From assembly GCF_001884105.1 (NCBI RefSeq), contig NZ_MACI01000003.1, positions 62,001 to 126,000 of the forward strand: a stretch of DNA of 64,000 nucleotides, read 5' to 3'. Shown here one piece after another: positions 1 through 8,771 of the stretch. Made by a program: the position numbers and the translations under genes. Each line of letters starts with the position of its first letter. The first letter of the stretch is position 1. The notes below the pieces were generated by a model. It was not told the DNA's origin and made no database searches. It saw only the letters and a list, made by a program, of their open reading frames with translations. Source of the DNA: Bacillus luti (GTDB lineage: Bacteria > Bacillota > Bacilli > Bacillales > Bacillaceae_G).

Positions 1-524
1 TTATCAATTAAAAATATATAAAAAGCAAACCAAATAACTGTTAAAACGAGGTAAGTAAGGCCCATTACGAGAAGTTGGATAAGTGTATTATGATTTGGAT
101 TTAAAAATTGCGGTAAAAATGTTAAAAAGAAGACTGCAACTTTAGGGTTTAATAAATTCGTAAGAAACCCTTGGCGAAAGCAAGAAGTGTGTTCGTCTTC
201 ATTATTCAAAGAAATATCGTTCGTATCAACGCCTTCTTTATTTCTTACTGCTAAAAGGGCTTTAATACCAATATAAATTAAATATAGAGCTCCAACGTAC
301 TTGAAAATAGAAAATAAAAGAGCTGACTTTACAATAAGTGCGGAAAGTCCGATTACTGCTGCTAAAGTATGAATCAATAGTGCAATACATGTACCGAACA
401 CTGTTTTCACTCCACCCACCTTACCAGCAACTAATGTATTTTTCGTAGCCATTGCAGTATCAGGGCCCGGTAAAATAATAAGACAAATAGACATAATGAT
501 GAAAAGAAAATAATTTTCAATCAC
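1..524 (-). CDS. LysE/RhtB family amino-acid exporter (3' end outside window)
   Basis: The reverse strand encodes a hydrophobic protein beginning at a GTG (524-522) with GGAGG about seven bases upstream. The N-terminus runs IENYFLFIIMSICLIILPGP, and the proline-glycine-proline-aspartate stretch at the end of the first membrane helix is typical of LysE/RhtB translocators. A charged cytoplasmic loop (near residues 85-105) is followed by an FLTNLLNPKVAVFFLTFLPQ-type helix, also a family hallmark. About 174 residues are visible of a usual 200-210. The family exports amino acids or related small molecules across the cytoplasmic membrane; the substrate cannot be told from sequence. The gene runs off the left edge, so its C-terminus is not seen. 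Confidence 0.85.
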   Translation of the reverse strand, partial: MIENYFLFIIMSICLIILPGPDTAMATKNTLVAGKVGGVKTVFGTCIALLIHTLAAVIGLSALIVKSALLFSIFKYVGALYLIYIGIKALLAVRNKEGVDTNDISLNNEDEHTSCFRQGFLTNLLNPKVAVFFLTFLPQFLNPNHNTLIQLLVMGLTYLVLTVIWFAFYIFLID

Positions 525-630
525 AGTCGCTCCTCCTTTTTTTATTTTTAGAATATTTGATTAAAATTAGTGTAGCATACATTCTGATTTAATAAAATTA
601 AATTTTATTAAAAAATATTAAATGATAAAA

Positions 631-668
631 AGGCTATATAGTCATGTAATTACATGACTATATAGCCT
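631..668. terminator. 38-bp perfect palindrome, probable bidirectional terminator
   Basis: AGGCTATATAGTCATGTAA is followed directly by its exact reverse complement, giving two 19-base arms with no spacer. T-rich sequence follows on the right and A-rich sequence precedes on the left, so an RNA hairpin could stop transcription both ways. It lies between the LysE gene and the bcr1-like repeat downstream of the hydrolase gene. A protein-binding palindrome is the alternative. Confidence 0.5.
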
Positions 669-672
669 CAGT

Positions 673-753
673 TTTATCCCGCCTGAACGGGCGATTGGTG
701 AGGACAAATAATAAGCAGGAGATGAACCTCCACTTATTAAAGTTTCACTTTAT
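673..753 (+). mobile_element. Short bcr1-type repeat with TTTAT target duplication
   Basis: The 71-bp core (678-748) starts CCCGCCTGAACGGGC and ends AAAGTTTCACT, the same ends as the two 147-bp copies at 36312-36458 and 59732-59878. It is flanked by TTTAT on both sides (673-677 and 749-753). Compared with the long copies it lacks the first long stem-loop but keeps the terminal hairpin, with paired changes (AATAAG/CTTATT here against AATCAG/CTGATT there). bcr1 is a known B. cereus group repeat that uses TTTAT target sites. The right-hand TTTAT contains the stop codon of the hydrolase gene on the other strand. Confidence 0.75.
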
Positions 754-1802
754 GCATTAAGTAAGTTAAAGAATCGATTTACATCTTCTTCTGAAACATC
801 ACTTAACTGCTTATATTTATAATTCGGATTTTGATCCTTATCAACGACAATGGAACGTACCCCTTCGAAGAAATCTTCATGCCTCATAAAATTTTTAGCA
901 AGTATAAGATCTGTTGCGAAACAATCTTCAACTGATTTTCCTTCTCCGTCAATAAGTTGCTTTAATGTTACTTTTAAGGAGATAGGAGATTTAGACAATA
1001 ATATTTCTTTTGTTTTTAAAGCGAAAGGATCGTGTTCGTTCTCTAACGATTGGATAATTTCTTCAATTGTATCGAATGTAAAGTGAGTATTAATTTCTTC
1101 TAATGAAGTAGCAAGTTCGCTTTCTAGGTTAGAAGTAGATGTGAATGTTTGAATAACAGCTTTTAAACGAGTATGTACATCTTCAGCATGCCAATTTATA
1201 TTATCAAGTTTGGCTAGAAAAGCAGGTAATGAATCAGAAGTCATAAAGTAATCAGCAGCATGAATAAATAATACGTCAGGAGCCTTTAAAATGGATGCCG
1301 TTAAAGCAACGTAACGACCTGAATATCCAGGTGCTTTATTTAAGAAATATGCAGCACCGACGTCTGGGAAGAAGCCAATGTTCATCTCAGGCATTGCCCA
1401 TTTTGTACGCTCTGTCACAATTCGATACTTCGCACCATTTGTAAGACCGACACCACCACCCATTACAATACCATCTAAACAAGCGATAATCGGTTTTTTA
1501 TATTGATAGATGTAAGTGTCAATCTCATACTCTTCCTCAAAAAAACGTTCTGCATGCTGTAAGGCAACTTCGTTTGAACGTGCTTCGTAAAGAGTTTTAA
1601 TGTCACCACCTGCGCAAAATCCTTTTGTGCCAGCTCCTTTTAATACGATAACGGCAATACGCTCATCGTGCTCCCACTCTTTAAGTTTTTGTCCAATTGG
1701 TTGTAACATATCATAGGATAAAGAGTTAAGTGCTTTTGGACGGTTTAAAGTAATTGATGCAACACCGTTTTCACTAACAGAAAATAAAACGTGTTCAGTC
1801 AT
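750..1802 (-). CDS. 3-hydroxyisobutyryl-CoA hydrolase-like enzyme (crotonase family)
   Basis: This 350-residue protein has the crotonase fold: SLNRPKALNSLSYDM-like N-terminus (TLNRPKALNSLSYDM, residues ~18-32), an oxyanion loop at GFCAGGDIK (~60-70), GGGVGLTNGAKYRI (~115-128) and MPEMNIGFFPDVGAAYFL (~136-153). The length and the PEMNIGFFPDVGA segment fit the ECH_2/HIBCH subgroup rather than plain 260-residue enoyl-CoA hydratases. HIBCH releases CoA from 3-hydroxyisobutyryl-CoA in valine breakdown; crotonase paralogues are hard to separate by eye. ATG at 1802 follows AAAGGAGG by seven bases. The stop codon falls inside the TTTAT duplication of a bcr1-like repeat, so the element landed exactly at the gene's end without changing the protein. 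Confidence 0.85.
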   Translation of the reverse strand: MTEHVLFSVSENGVASITLNRPKALNSLSYDMLQPIGQKLKEWEHDERIAVIVLKGAGTKGFCAGGDIKTLYEARSNEVALQHAERFFEEEYEIDTYIYQYKKPIIACLDGIVMGGGVGLTNGAKYRIVTERTKWAMPEMNIGFFPDVGAAYFLNKAPGYSGRYVALTASILKAPDVLFIHAADYFMTSDSLPAFLAKLDNINWHAEDVHTRLKAVIQTFTSTSNLESELATSLEEINTHFTFDTIEEIIQSLENEHDPFALKTKEILLSKSPISLKVTLKQLIDGEGKSVEDCFATDLILAKNFMRHEDFFEGVRSIVVDKDQNPNYKYKQLSDVSEEDVNRFFNLLNA

Positions 1803-2114
1803 GATTCATCCTCCTTTACATATCTTCTTATTCTTAATTCTTTATATGTAGTGAAATGTCCTCTATAAATTTTGTCTAAAGTTGACGGTATGTGTTAAAA
1901 TGTCCACCGCATATTTTGACGAGTAATATTTGCAGGATTTCGGAGATTGAAGATGAATATTACAACATTACTGTAAGAGTAAATATTTGAAGTCATGGTG
2001 ATAAAAGCGCTATTATATATGTGTAAAATGTGGATAGTTACTCTAAAATAAAATTGTTGAAATTCAAAAGAATGGTTTGCATGTTAATTAGAAATAGGGG
2101 AAGGAGAAATCGGA
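1803..2114. other. Intergenic region, no gene seen
   Basis: A 312-bp AT-rich stretch between divergent genes. It should hold the promoters of the hydrolase and of the small membrane protein, but no confident -35/-10 pair, operator or hairpin stands out. Confidence 0.4.
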
Positions 2115-2372
2115 ATGCCAGGACCTTTACTATTATCGGTTATTATTTTGTCTTCGTTAATCATAGGGATAACTCAGTATTTTCATCATACAGATACAAC
2201 AGAAGAAGTGAAGGATAAAGTACGTCTCGTATTTCCGATTTTTATAATTTCTATTTCCTTTTGCATTCTATTAAATAAGGATGGATACATTGTTGCTGTA
2301 TTTTCATTTTTTGTAGCAATCGTTTTAATTACAGTTTTATATTATGTAATGAAAGACTTTATACAAAAATAA
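2115..2372 (+). CDS. Small three-helix membrane protein, unknown function
   Basis: An 85-residue protein starting MPGPLLLSVIILSS, with AAGGAG eight bases before the ATG. Three hydrophobic stretches (about residues 4-22, 34-51 and 54-75) suggest a small integral membrane protein, with a charged loop (TTEEVKDKV) between the first two. No motif was recognised. It lies alone between the divergent hydrolase gene and the DUF2584-sbcDC group, about 180 bp before the latter, so operon membership is doubtful. Confidence 0.6.
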   Translation: MPGPLLLSVIILSSLIIGITQYFHHTDTTEEVKDKVRLVFPIFIISISFCILLNKDGYIVAVFSFFVAIVLITVLYYVMKDFIQK

Positions 2373-2554
2373 AGATGCTGTAATAGGCATTTTTATTTTA
2401 AGAATATATAAAATTTCACATACCGTATTTTACATAAATACATAAAACATCTCATAATAGAAAAGTACTTACTTTGTCGTGTATTTACTTGTCAATCTTG
2501 CATAGCCACTATACTATTAAAATGTAGAGATTATAAAAAGGGGTTGTATCTATC

Positions 2555-2794
2555 ATGAAATTTGAGATGCACACAAAAATTGTTTCCAATGAAAAAGAAG
2601 TAAGATTACATATAGAAGAAAACATATTTCAATTCATTTTGGATGGTTATCACTTATTTACAGTGCAAGAAATATTACCTTTATATAAATCAAATGAAGA
2701 AAGAATTGGTAGTGCAATGATACAAAAGTTAGAGTGGGAGAACGGAAGAACTACGGTAACCTACCAACTCGTATCACTAAAATCAGTAAATTAA
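2555..2794 (+). CDS. DUF2584-like small protein
   Basis: A 79-residue soluble protein with AAAAGGGG before its ATG. The ENIFQFILDGYHLF and KLEWENGRTTVTYQLVSL stretches resemble the DUF2584 family of Bacillus (KLEWENGKT-type core near the C-terminus). No function is known. It ends 14 bp before the sbcD start codon, so it is probably the first gene of a transcript with sbcD and sbcC. The family name is from memory of its conserved C-terminal motif, not from a search. Confidence 0.6.
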   Translation: MKFEMHTKIVSNEKEVRLHIEENIFQFILDGYHLFTVQEILPLYKSNEERIGSAMIQKLEWENGRTTVTYQLVSLKSVN

Positions 2795-2808
2795 AGGAGA
2801 AGGAAATC

Positions 2809-3966
2809 ATGAAGTTATTCCATACAGCGGATTGGCATTTAGGTAAGCTTGTTCATGGCGTATATATGACTGAAGATCAAAAAATTGTATTAGATCAGTT
2901 TGTACAAGCTGTTGAAGAAGAAAAGCCAGATGCCGTAATTATTGCCGGGGATTTATATGACAGAGCAATTCCACCGACAGAAGCAGTAGACTTATTAAAT
3001 GATGTGCTGCAAAAATTAGTTATAGATTTACAAACACCAGTTATTGCGGTAGCTGGAAACCATGATAGTCCAGATCGTATCCATTTTGGAAGTAATTTAA
3101 TGAAGAAACAGGGATTACATATTGTAGGACAATTTCAATTCCCATATGAACCTGTTGTATTAAATGATGAATATGGAGAGGTTCATTTCCATCTCGTTCC
3201 GTATGCAGATCCAAGTATAGTTAGACATATATTGAAAAACGAAGACGTACGTTCTCATGATGATGCGATGCGTATTTTTATGAATGAGCTTTCTGAAACG
3301 ATGGATAAAGAGGCTAGACATGTATTTGTTGGACATGCATTTGTAACTTCTTCTGGAGAAGCAGAGGAGAATACAAGTGATGCGGAACGACCACTTTCAA
3401 TTGGTGGTGCTGAATATGTAAATAGTCATTATTTTGATAAGTTTCACTACACAGCGCTTGGGCATTTACATCAAGCGCATTTCGTACGTAATGAGACAAT
3501 TCGATATTCAGGTTCGCCACTTGCATACTCTATTTCTGAAGAAAAACATAAAAAAGGATATTACATTGTGGAGCTGGACGAGAAAGGTGAAGCAACAATT
3601 GAAAAAAGGCTACTTTCACCACGTCGTAAAATGCGAACAGTAGAAGCAGAAATAGATGATTTATTACAGCATTCAATAAGTGAAGATTACGTATTTGTTA
3701 AATTATTAGATGAAAATCCTGTCTTACAGCCGATGGAGAAAATACGCTCTGTATATCCAAATGCAATGCACGTTGAAAGAGCGATTCAAAGACGAGAGTT
3801 CACAGAGTCAAATGAAGTAACTGTTTCTAGACATAAAACGGATGATTTATCTCTTTTAAAGGCTTTCTATAAAGAAATGAAAGGCTTAGATTTATCAGAA
3901 GAGAAAGAACGTCTATTTGTAGAAGTATTACAAACAGTGCAAGAACGGGAAGGTGAACGAGGATGA
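2809..3966 (+). CDS. sbcD: Exonuclease subunit SbcD
   Basis: The nuclease subunit of the SbcCD (Mre11-Rad50-type) complex, which opens hairpins and trims blocked DNA ends during repair. The 385-residue protein begins MKLFHTADWHLGK, the canonical SbcD start with metal ligands Asp8 and His10; further calcineurin-type phosphoesterase motifs are GDLYDR (~48-53), AGNHDSPDR (~84-92) and GHLHQAHF (~220). I chose ATG 2809 over an in-frame upstream ATG at 2734 because it has AAAGGAG at the right distance and gives the family N-terminus; the longer form would overlap the preceding gene. It overlaps sbcC by four bases (ATGA), as is usual for translationally coupled pairs. Confidence 0.96.
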   Translation: MKLFHTADWHLGKLVHGVYMTEDQKIVLDQFVQAVEEEKPDAVIIAGDLYDRAIPPTEAVDLLNDVLQKLVIDLQTPVIAVAGNHDSPDRIHFGSNLMKKQGLHIVGQFQFPYEPVVLNDEYGEVHFHLVPYADPSIVRHILKNEDVRSHDDAMRIFMNELSETMDKEARHVFVGHAFVTSSGEAEENTSDAERPLSIGGAEYVNSHYFDKFHYTALGHLHQAHFVRNETIRYSGSPLAYSISEEKHKKGYYIVELDEKGEATIEKRLLSPRRKMRTVEAEIDDLLQHSISEDYVFVKLLDENPVLQPMEKIRSVYPNAMHVERAIQRREFTESNEVTVSRHKTDDLSLLKAFYKEMKGLDLSEEKERLFVEVLQTVQEREGERG

Positions 3967-6900
3967 GGCCGATTCAGCTAATTATGACGGCATTTGGGCC
4001 GTATAAACAGAAAGAAGTAATCGATTTTAACGATCTTGGAGAGCATCGTATTTTCGCCATTTCTGGGAATACAGGAGCTGGAAAGACAACGATTTTTGAT
4101 GCGATTTGTTATGTGTTGTATGGTGAGGCTAGTGGAGAAGAACGTAGTGATACGAGTATGCTTCGAAGTCAATTTGCTGATGATAATGTGTATACGAGTG
4201 TCGAACTAACCTTCCAGTTAAAAGGGAAACGCTATGAAATAAAACGACAACTTGGTCATAAAAAACAAGGGAATAAGACGATTACAGGGCATGCAGTAGA
4301 GTTATACGAAATTATTGATGGAGAAAAGGTACCATCTGTAGATCGTTTTCATGTAACGGATGTAAATAACAAAGTGGAAGATTTAATTGGTTTAAGCAAA
4401 CATCAATTTAGTCAAATTGTTATGTTACCACAAGGAGAATTCCGAAAACTATTAACATCTGAGACAGAAAACAAAGAAGAGATCTTACGTCGTATTTTTA
4501 AAACAGATCGTTATAAATTAATGCGTGAGTTACTAGATCAAAAACGTAAACAATGGAAAGATGTTCTGCAAGAAAAACAAAAAGAACGAGAACTATATTT
4601 CCGTAATGTTTTTAAATTACCAATTCGCGATGGAGCATTATTAGAGACATTAGTGGAACAAGAGCATGTAAATACGCATCAAGTAGTAGAAGCATTAGAA
4701 CAAGAAACAGGCGCGTATAAAGCAGAGGTTGAGCAATTACAAGTAGAACAAGATGTTCAAACAAAGCAATTAAAGGATGCAGAAACACGTTTTCATGCAG
4801 CAAAATCTGTAAATGAGAAATTTACAGATTTACAGCAAAAGAATGAGAGATATAACACATTACAAGAAAACCGTACAGTCATTGAAATGAAAGAGAACTC
4901 TTTTAAACGTGCGGAACAAGCGAAGCGTTTATTACCATTTGAGCAATGGTATGAGGAAGCAATGCAAAATGAGCAGAAAGCTGAAAGTTTGTTAAAACAG
5001 ATAATCGTAAAAAAAGAACATATACTAAACAATTTTGAGCTTGCTCAGGAGAAATATGAAGCAATAAAGAATAAAGAATCAGAACGAGAAGATGCTAAAA
5101 AACTTGTTCAAAGATTAGAAGAGTTACAACCAATTATTGCATCATTAGCTGAGAAAAAGTTGAATTTACAAAATGCTGAAATTCAAATAGGGAAATTTAA
5201 AGAAAGTATGCAAAAGTTCGATCAACTACTAGAAGAGCATACAAATCAAAAACAGAAAATGTCCGGTGAATTACAGCAATTAGAACATGCACTTGAGCAA
5301 TATGTAACTAAAGTAGAAGAACTAACAAATATGCGAGAAGATGCAAAGGTTTTAAAGCAAGCATATGATGTTTGGCAAGAAAAACAAAAATTCGAGCAAG
5401 AAAAAGAAGTTGCATTTACTAAGATGCAAGAGGCGGTTCGTGCGTATGAAAATATGGAACGCCGCTGGTTAAGTGAACAAGCAGGTATATTAGCACTTCA
5501 TTTACATGATGGTGAATCTTGTCCAGTATGTGGTAGTACGAATCACCCGAAAAAAGCGACAGAGCAAAGTGATGCGATCGATGAAAAAGAATTAAACGAT
5601 TTAAGAGAAAAGAAGAACGTTGCTGAAAAATTACATGTTCAAGTAGAGGAGAAATGGAATTTCTATCGACTACAATATGAACAAGTGATAGAAGAAGTGA
5701 TGAAACGAGGGTACCACTCAGAACAATTAGTTGAAACATACAGTGCGCTCGTTCAAAAAGGAAAACAATTAGCAGCAGAAGTGAATGCGTTAAAAGAAAG
5801 CGAAGAAAGACGTAAACAAATTGCTGTGAATATAAAAAGCATAGAAGAAAAAGTAGATGAACTTCAGAAACAAAAGCGTGAAGTAGAAATTATGCAACAC
5901 CGTACAGAAATGGAATGTATACAGCTTCGTACGTCATATGAGCATGATAAGCAAAATATTCCAGATAACTTACAAACAGTTCAAGATTGGAAAATACAGT
6001 TTGACCAAGCAATGCAACAAAGTAAGAGAATGGAAGAGGAATGGAAGAAAGTACAAGAAGCATATCAACATTGGCAAAATGAACATATACGTATTCAAGC
6101 AGAGCAGGAAGGTGCTTCTAATCAATTTGAAAGTGCAAAATTGAAGAAAGAAGAGACTTTCACGCGCTTTATGAAAGAGCTTGAGCAGAGCGGATTTACA
6201 GATCAAACTACGTATAAAGAAGCTAAATTAAGTGATGCTGAGATGGAAATGTTACAAAAAGAAATTCAAAGTTACTATTCATCTCTTGAAGTACTTGCAA
6301 AGCAAATCGAAGAATTACATGCTGAATTGAAAGATAAACAGTATATGGATATTACTTCGTTAGGTGAACACATACAAGAATTAGAAATTAATCTTGATAT
6401 AATTAAAGAAAAACGTCAACGCGCGCAAAATGCAGTCGCATATATTTCTGATTTACATGAAAATATTAGACGTATTGATGAACAAATTCATGAAGAAGAA
6501 AAAGCATTCCAAGAACTTGTTGATTTATATGAAGTAATGAAAGGTGATAATGAAAGTCGCATATCCTTTGAACGTTACATCTTAATTGAGTATTTAGAAC
6601 AAATTGTTCAAATCGCCAATGAGCGACTACGTAAGTTATCAAATGGACAATTTTATTTAAAACGAAGTGAACGAGTTGAAAAGAGAAATCGTCAAAGTGG
6701 ATTAGGTCTAGATGTATACGACGCATACACTGGTCAAACACGTGATGTAAAAACATTATCTGGCGGTGAGAAATTTAATGCATCGCTTTGCTTAGCACTT
6801 GGAATGGCAGATGTCATTCAAGCGTATGAAGGTGGCATTTCCATCGAAACGATGTTTATCGATGAAGGATTCGGTTCATTAGATGAGGAGTCATTAACGA

Positions 6901-7052
6901 AAGCAGTTGACGCCTTAATTGACTTACAAAAATCAGGCCGATTTATCGGTGTCATTTCACACGTTCAAGAGCTGAAAAACGCAATGCCGGCTGTATTAGA
7001 AGTAACGAAGCAGAAGGATGGGTGTAGTGAGACTAGGTTTGTGGTGAAGTAA
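3963..7052 (+). CDS. sbcC: Exonuclease subunit SbcC (SMC-like ATPase)
   Basis: The 1029-residue Rad50-type partner of SbcD. The N-terminal ATPase half has Walker A GNTGAGKT at residues 35-42 and a Q-loop near QIVMLPQGEFRKLL (~158). Two long glutamate/glutamine-rich coiled coils (about 200-510 and 530-870) flank the zinc-hook CPVC at 520-523, which joins two molecules. The C-terminal half carries the ABC signature LSGGEKFNASL (~938) and Walker B MFIDEGFGSLDE (~968). Length is normal for Bacillus SbcC. The start overlaps the sbcD stop. A strong hairpin terminator follows at 7111-7147, so the operon ends here. Confidence 0.97.
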   Translation: MRPIQLIMTAFGPYKQKEVIDFNDLGEHRIFAISGNTGAGKTTIFDAICYVLYGEASGEERSDTSMLRSQFADDNVYTSVELTFQLKGKRYEIKRQLGHKKQGNKTITGHAVELYEIIDGEKVPSVDRFHVTDVNNKVEDLIGLSKHQFSQIVMLPQGEFRKLLTSETENKEEILRRIFKTDRYKLMRELLDQKRKQWKDVLQEKQKERELYFRNVFKLPIRDGALLETLVEQEHVNTHQVVEALEQETGAYKAEVEQLQVEQDVQTKQLKDAETRFHAAKSVNEKFTDLQQKNERYNTLQENRTVIEMKENSFKRAEQAKRLLPFEQWYEEAMQNEQKAESLLKQIIVKKEHILNNFELAQEKYEAIKNKESEREDAKKLVQRLEELQPIIASLAEKKLNLQNAEIQIGKFKESMQKFDQLLEEHTNQKQKMSGELQQLEHALEQYVTKVEELTNMREDAKVLKQAYDVWQEKQKFEQEKEVAFTKMQEAVRAYENMERRWLSEQAGILALHLHDGESCPVCGSTNHPKKATEQSDAIDEKELNDLREKKNVAEKLHVQVEEKWNFYRLQYEQVIEEVMKRGYHSEQLVETYSALVQKGKQLAAEVNALKESEERRKQIAVNIKSIEEKVDELQKQKREVEIMQHRTEMECIQLRTSYEHDKQNIPDNLQTVQDWKIQFDQAMQQSKRMEEEWKKVQEAYQHWQNEHIRIQAEQEGASNQFESAKLKKEETFTRFMKELEQSGFTDQTTYKEAKLSDAEMEMLQKEIQSYYSSLEVLAKQIEELHAELKDKQYMDITSLGEHIQELEINLDIIKEKRQRAQNAVAYISDLHENIRRIDEQIHEEEKAFQELVDLYEVMKGDNESRISFERYILIEYLEQIVQIANERLRKLSNGQFYLKRSERVEKRNRQSGLGLDVYDAYTGQTRDVKTLSGGEKFNASLCLALGMADVIQAYEGGISIETMFIDEGFGSLDEESLTKAVDALIDLQKSGRFIGVISHVQELKNAMPAVLEVTKQKDGCSETRFVVK

Positions 7053-7110
7053 GTTCTGGAAACAGAGTAGGATCCCATTTGGTACTTTTAGTGTAGTTTG
7101 TATAATTAAC

Positions 7111-7147
7111 AAAACGTCGTCTCTTCAATTGAGGCGACGTTTTGTTT
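7111..7147. terminator. Bidirectional rho-independent terminator
   Basis: AAAACGTCGTCTC and GAGGCGACGTTTT form a stem around TTCAATT, with one T-G wobble, and are followed by TTTG TTTT. It ends the sbcDC transcript and, on the other strand, that of the 57-residue gene. Confidence 0.85.
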
Positions 7148-7157
7148 TACTAAATGT

Positions 7158-7331
7158 TTATGAATTATCAGAAGATGGCGGCGTATTTGCCAAACGGTTA
7201 TAAGCCTTAAAAGCTGCAATTGCCGATATAACACCACCAGCTAAAAATAAAGTTGATCCGCCAACTAAAATGATCCGACTGACATATGTCTCACGTGCTT
7301 CTTCTACTTGTTCTTGTAACGCTGTAGGCAT
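7158..7331 (-). CDS. Small single-helix membrane protein, unknown function
   Basis: A 57-residue protein starting MPTALQEQVEEARETYVSR, then one hydrophobic segment (about residues 20-41, IILVGGSTLFLAGGVISAIA), then a short polar tail ending PPSSDNS. ATG 7331 was chosen because AAAGGAGG lies just upstream; the open frame continues further upstream but without a ribosome binding site. The glycine-rich helix and the acidic amphipathic N-terminus suggest a bitopic membrane peptide. No family was recognised. Confidence 0.65.
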   Translation of the reverse strand: MPTALQEQVEEARETYVSRIILVGGSTLFLAGGVISAIAAFKAYNRLANTPPSSDNS

Positions 7332-7660
7332 ATGAAATCCTCCTTTACATAATTGTTTTGTAAATAGTATATACAAACGCCTAAAATATGTTAAAATCAC
7401 TGGAGAGTTTAATAGGTGGAGTATCAATTTAGGATATAAGTGGTTTAACAAATCTTCATTATAAATTTATGTAAACTTCACATACAGCACATATTAAAAT
7501 TGTATTATGTATATGTACCAAATAAATAAAGTGAATAATAGTAAGTTCTATTTTGAAAATTGAAAATCCTATTATTTTTATATAAAGGTCTTGATTAGGA
7601 ATTTTTAGTTTTGGAAATGGTTCTTAATAAAAAGGAATTCATATAAAAGGGGAATGTCTT
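7332..7660. promoter_or_regulatory. Divergent intergenic region with TATGT-N7-ACATA palindrome
   Basis: This 329-bp AT-rich gap separates the small membrane-protein gene from the PagR-like regulator. It contains TATGTAAACTTCACATA (7468-7484), an inverted repeat. It resembles the PlcR box of the B. cereus group but is one base too long for the TATGNA-N4-TNCATA consensus. No gene was seen. Confidence 0.35.
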
Positions 7661-7960
7661 ATGACAACATATACGAGTGAGATGAAGAAAACTTTAGTTT
7701 CAGAAGAAGATGTAGATATTTTAAAAATTATGGCGCATCCAATCCGATTACAAATTGTAAATGAATTAAGCACAAGAAAAACGTGTAACGTAACACAATT
7801 AACAGAATTGCTAAATATTCCACAATCGACTGTTTCGCAACATTTATCAAAAATGAAAGGTAAAGTGTTACGTGCAGAGAGAAGGGGTTTAGAAATTTAT
7901 TATCACATTAATAACTTAAAAGCGAGCAAGATTGTTAGTGTTTTAGGATATATAAATTAA
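7661..7960 (+). CDS. ArsR-family transcriptional regulator, PagR-like
   Basis: A 99-residue winged-helix protein. IMAHPIRLQIVNEL (~24-37) and the recognition helix region NIPQSTVSQHLSKMKGKVL (~52-70) match the ArsR/SmtB fold, followed by a wing with RRGLEIYYHI (~76-85). The length and the MAHP..RL.IVNEL, PQSTVSQHL and GLEIYY signatures closely match what I recall of PagR, the B. anthracis pXO1 repressor, so this is probably a chromosomal paralogue. No metal-binding cysteine motif (CxC) is present; the lone Cys sits in KTCNVTQ. It is monocistronic, with a terminator directly after it. Targets are unknown. Confidence 0.85.
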   Translation: MTTYTSEMKKTLVSEEDVDILKIMAHPIRLQIVNELSTRKTCNVTQLTELLNIPQSTVSQHLSKMKGKVLRAERRGLEIYYHINNLKASKIVSVLGYIN

Positions 7961-7976
7961 TGAAGTACTACAATAT

Positions 7977-8014
7977 AAAATAGCCTCTGCTGCTAGGCAG
8001 GGGCTATTTTATAT
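7977..8014. terminator. Bidirectional rho-independent terminator
   Basis: AAAATAGCCTCTGC and GCAGGGGCTATTTT pair around TGCTAG and are followed by ATATTG TTTT. It separates the PagR-like gene from the convergent DUF2187-like gene. Confidence 0.8.
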
Positions 8015-8018
8015 TGTT

Positions 8019-8204
8019 TTATGTACTTGCATTTAAAATTTTATAGTTTTTATGATTTACAATTGTTCGATCAAATTCAAAAGTACCACCGCTTACATTT
8101 GTAATTTCAACTAAGACCGATTCAGTATATAGTTTTAGTACAGATCCTGTAATCTTTAAATTATTTCGTTGAAAAAGTATAGTATCCCCTACGTTTGCTT
8201 TCAT
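8019..8204 (-). CDS. DUF2187-like small KOW-type protein
   Basis: A 61-residue protein starting MKANVGDTILFQRNN and containing GSVLKLYTESVLVEI and VNHKNYKIL. The pattern of a short beta barrel ending in VNHKNYKI matches the DUF2187 (YkvS-like) family of Bacillus, which is uncharacterised. AGGAGG lies seven bases before the ATG. It has no membrane segment. It converges on the PagR-like regulator and shares its terminator. Confidence 0.7.
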   Translation of the reverse strand: MKANVGDTILFQRNNLKITGSVLKLYTESVLVEITNVSGGTFEFDRTIVNHKNYKILNAST

Positions 8205-8639
8205 AGTACCTCCTCATAAAAGACAGAAATATTTTTTTATTATATATATTAAACCACGGATAGATATATTAGTGAATATTTAGTTTTGTTTATCAATAAA
8301 ATATTTCTTGTCTAATAAAATAGTATAGAGTACTCCTATATTAAAAGTTATATTTTATTTACGTTTATTATATGCAATGTAAATTGTTTCAGCATTAGCG
8401 AAAAAATGTTTCTATGTAAATACTGCAGCTAAATAAATTATTCAAAAGACAGATACTATGTAGCCCCAAAAACGTAAAGTAGATAAGTAAGGTTTTTTGT
8501 AGGAGCGCAAGAAAAAATATACGTTTAGGAATAAGATCTCATTTCGGTGAAATTCCAATTAAAAACATAGAAAAACTTTAATATAAAAAGGTAATCAATT
8601 ATAAATGAAGAAGTAATATATACGAAAGGAGAGATTTAT
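8205..8639. other. 435-bp AT-rich intergenic region, no gene seen
   Basis: No coding frame, strong hairpin or known riboswitch was recognised. It should contain the promoter of the DUF2187-like gene and that of the two small genes on the right. Confidence 0.4.
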
Positions 8640-8723
8640 ATGAATAAAGAGAAAAAACAAGTTCGTCAACTTAGTTTTCTGGTGAATTTTTTGAACGACA
8701 AGGGGAGTCTGGTGAGAATTTAA
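8640..8723 (+). CDS. Possible 27-residue basic peptide
   Basis: A short frame starting MNKEKKQVRQLSFLVNFL and ending in SLVRI, preceded by an excellent GAAAGGAGAG ribosome binding site nine bases from the ATG. It is basic at the N-terminus with a short hydrophobic middle and is 48 bp upstream of the next gene. It could be a real small peptide, a leader, or the remnant of a longer gene. The strong ribosome binding site is the main support. Confidence 0.35.
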   Translation: MNKEKKQVRQLSFLVNFLNDKGSLVRI

Positions 8724-8771
8724 TAGTATTATAGTATCCCCTTGTGAAAAAATGGTTGGGGGAATATATAA

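Noticed and set aside
2734-2808. N-terminal extension of SbcD from an upstream ATG
   Set aside because: It overlaps the DUF2584-like gene in another frame, lacks a ribosome binding site and does not match the family start.
7468-7484. Possible PlcR box (TATGTAAACTTCACATA) upstream of the PagR-like gene
   Set aside because: It is one base longer than the TATGNA-N4-TNCATA consensus, so the half-sites are out of register; listed only as a palindrome.
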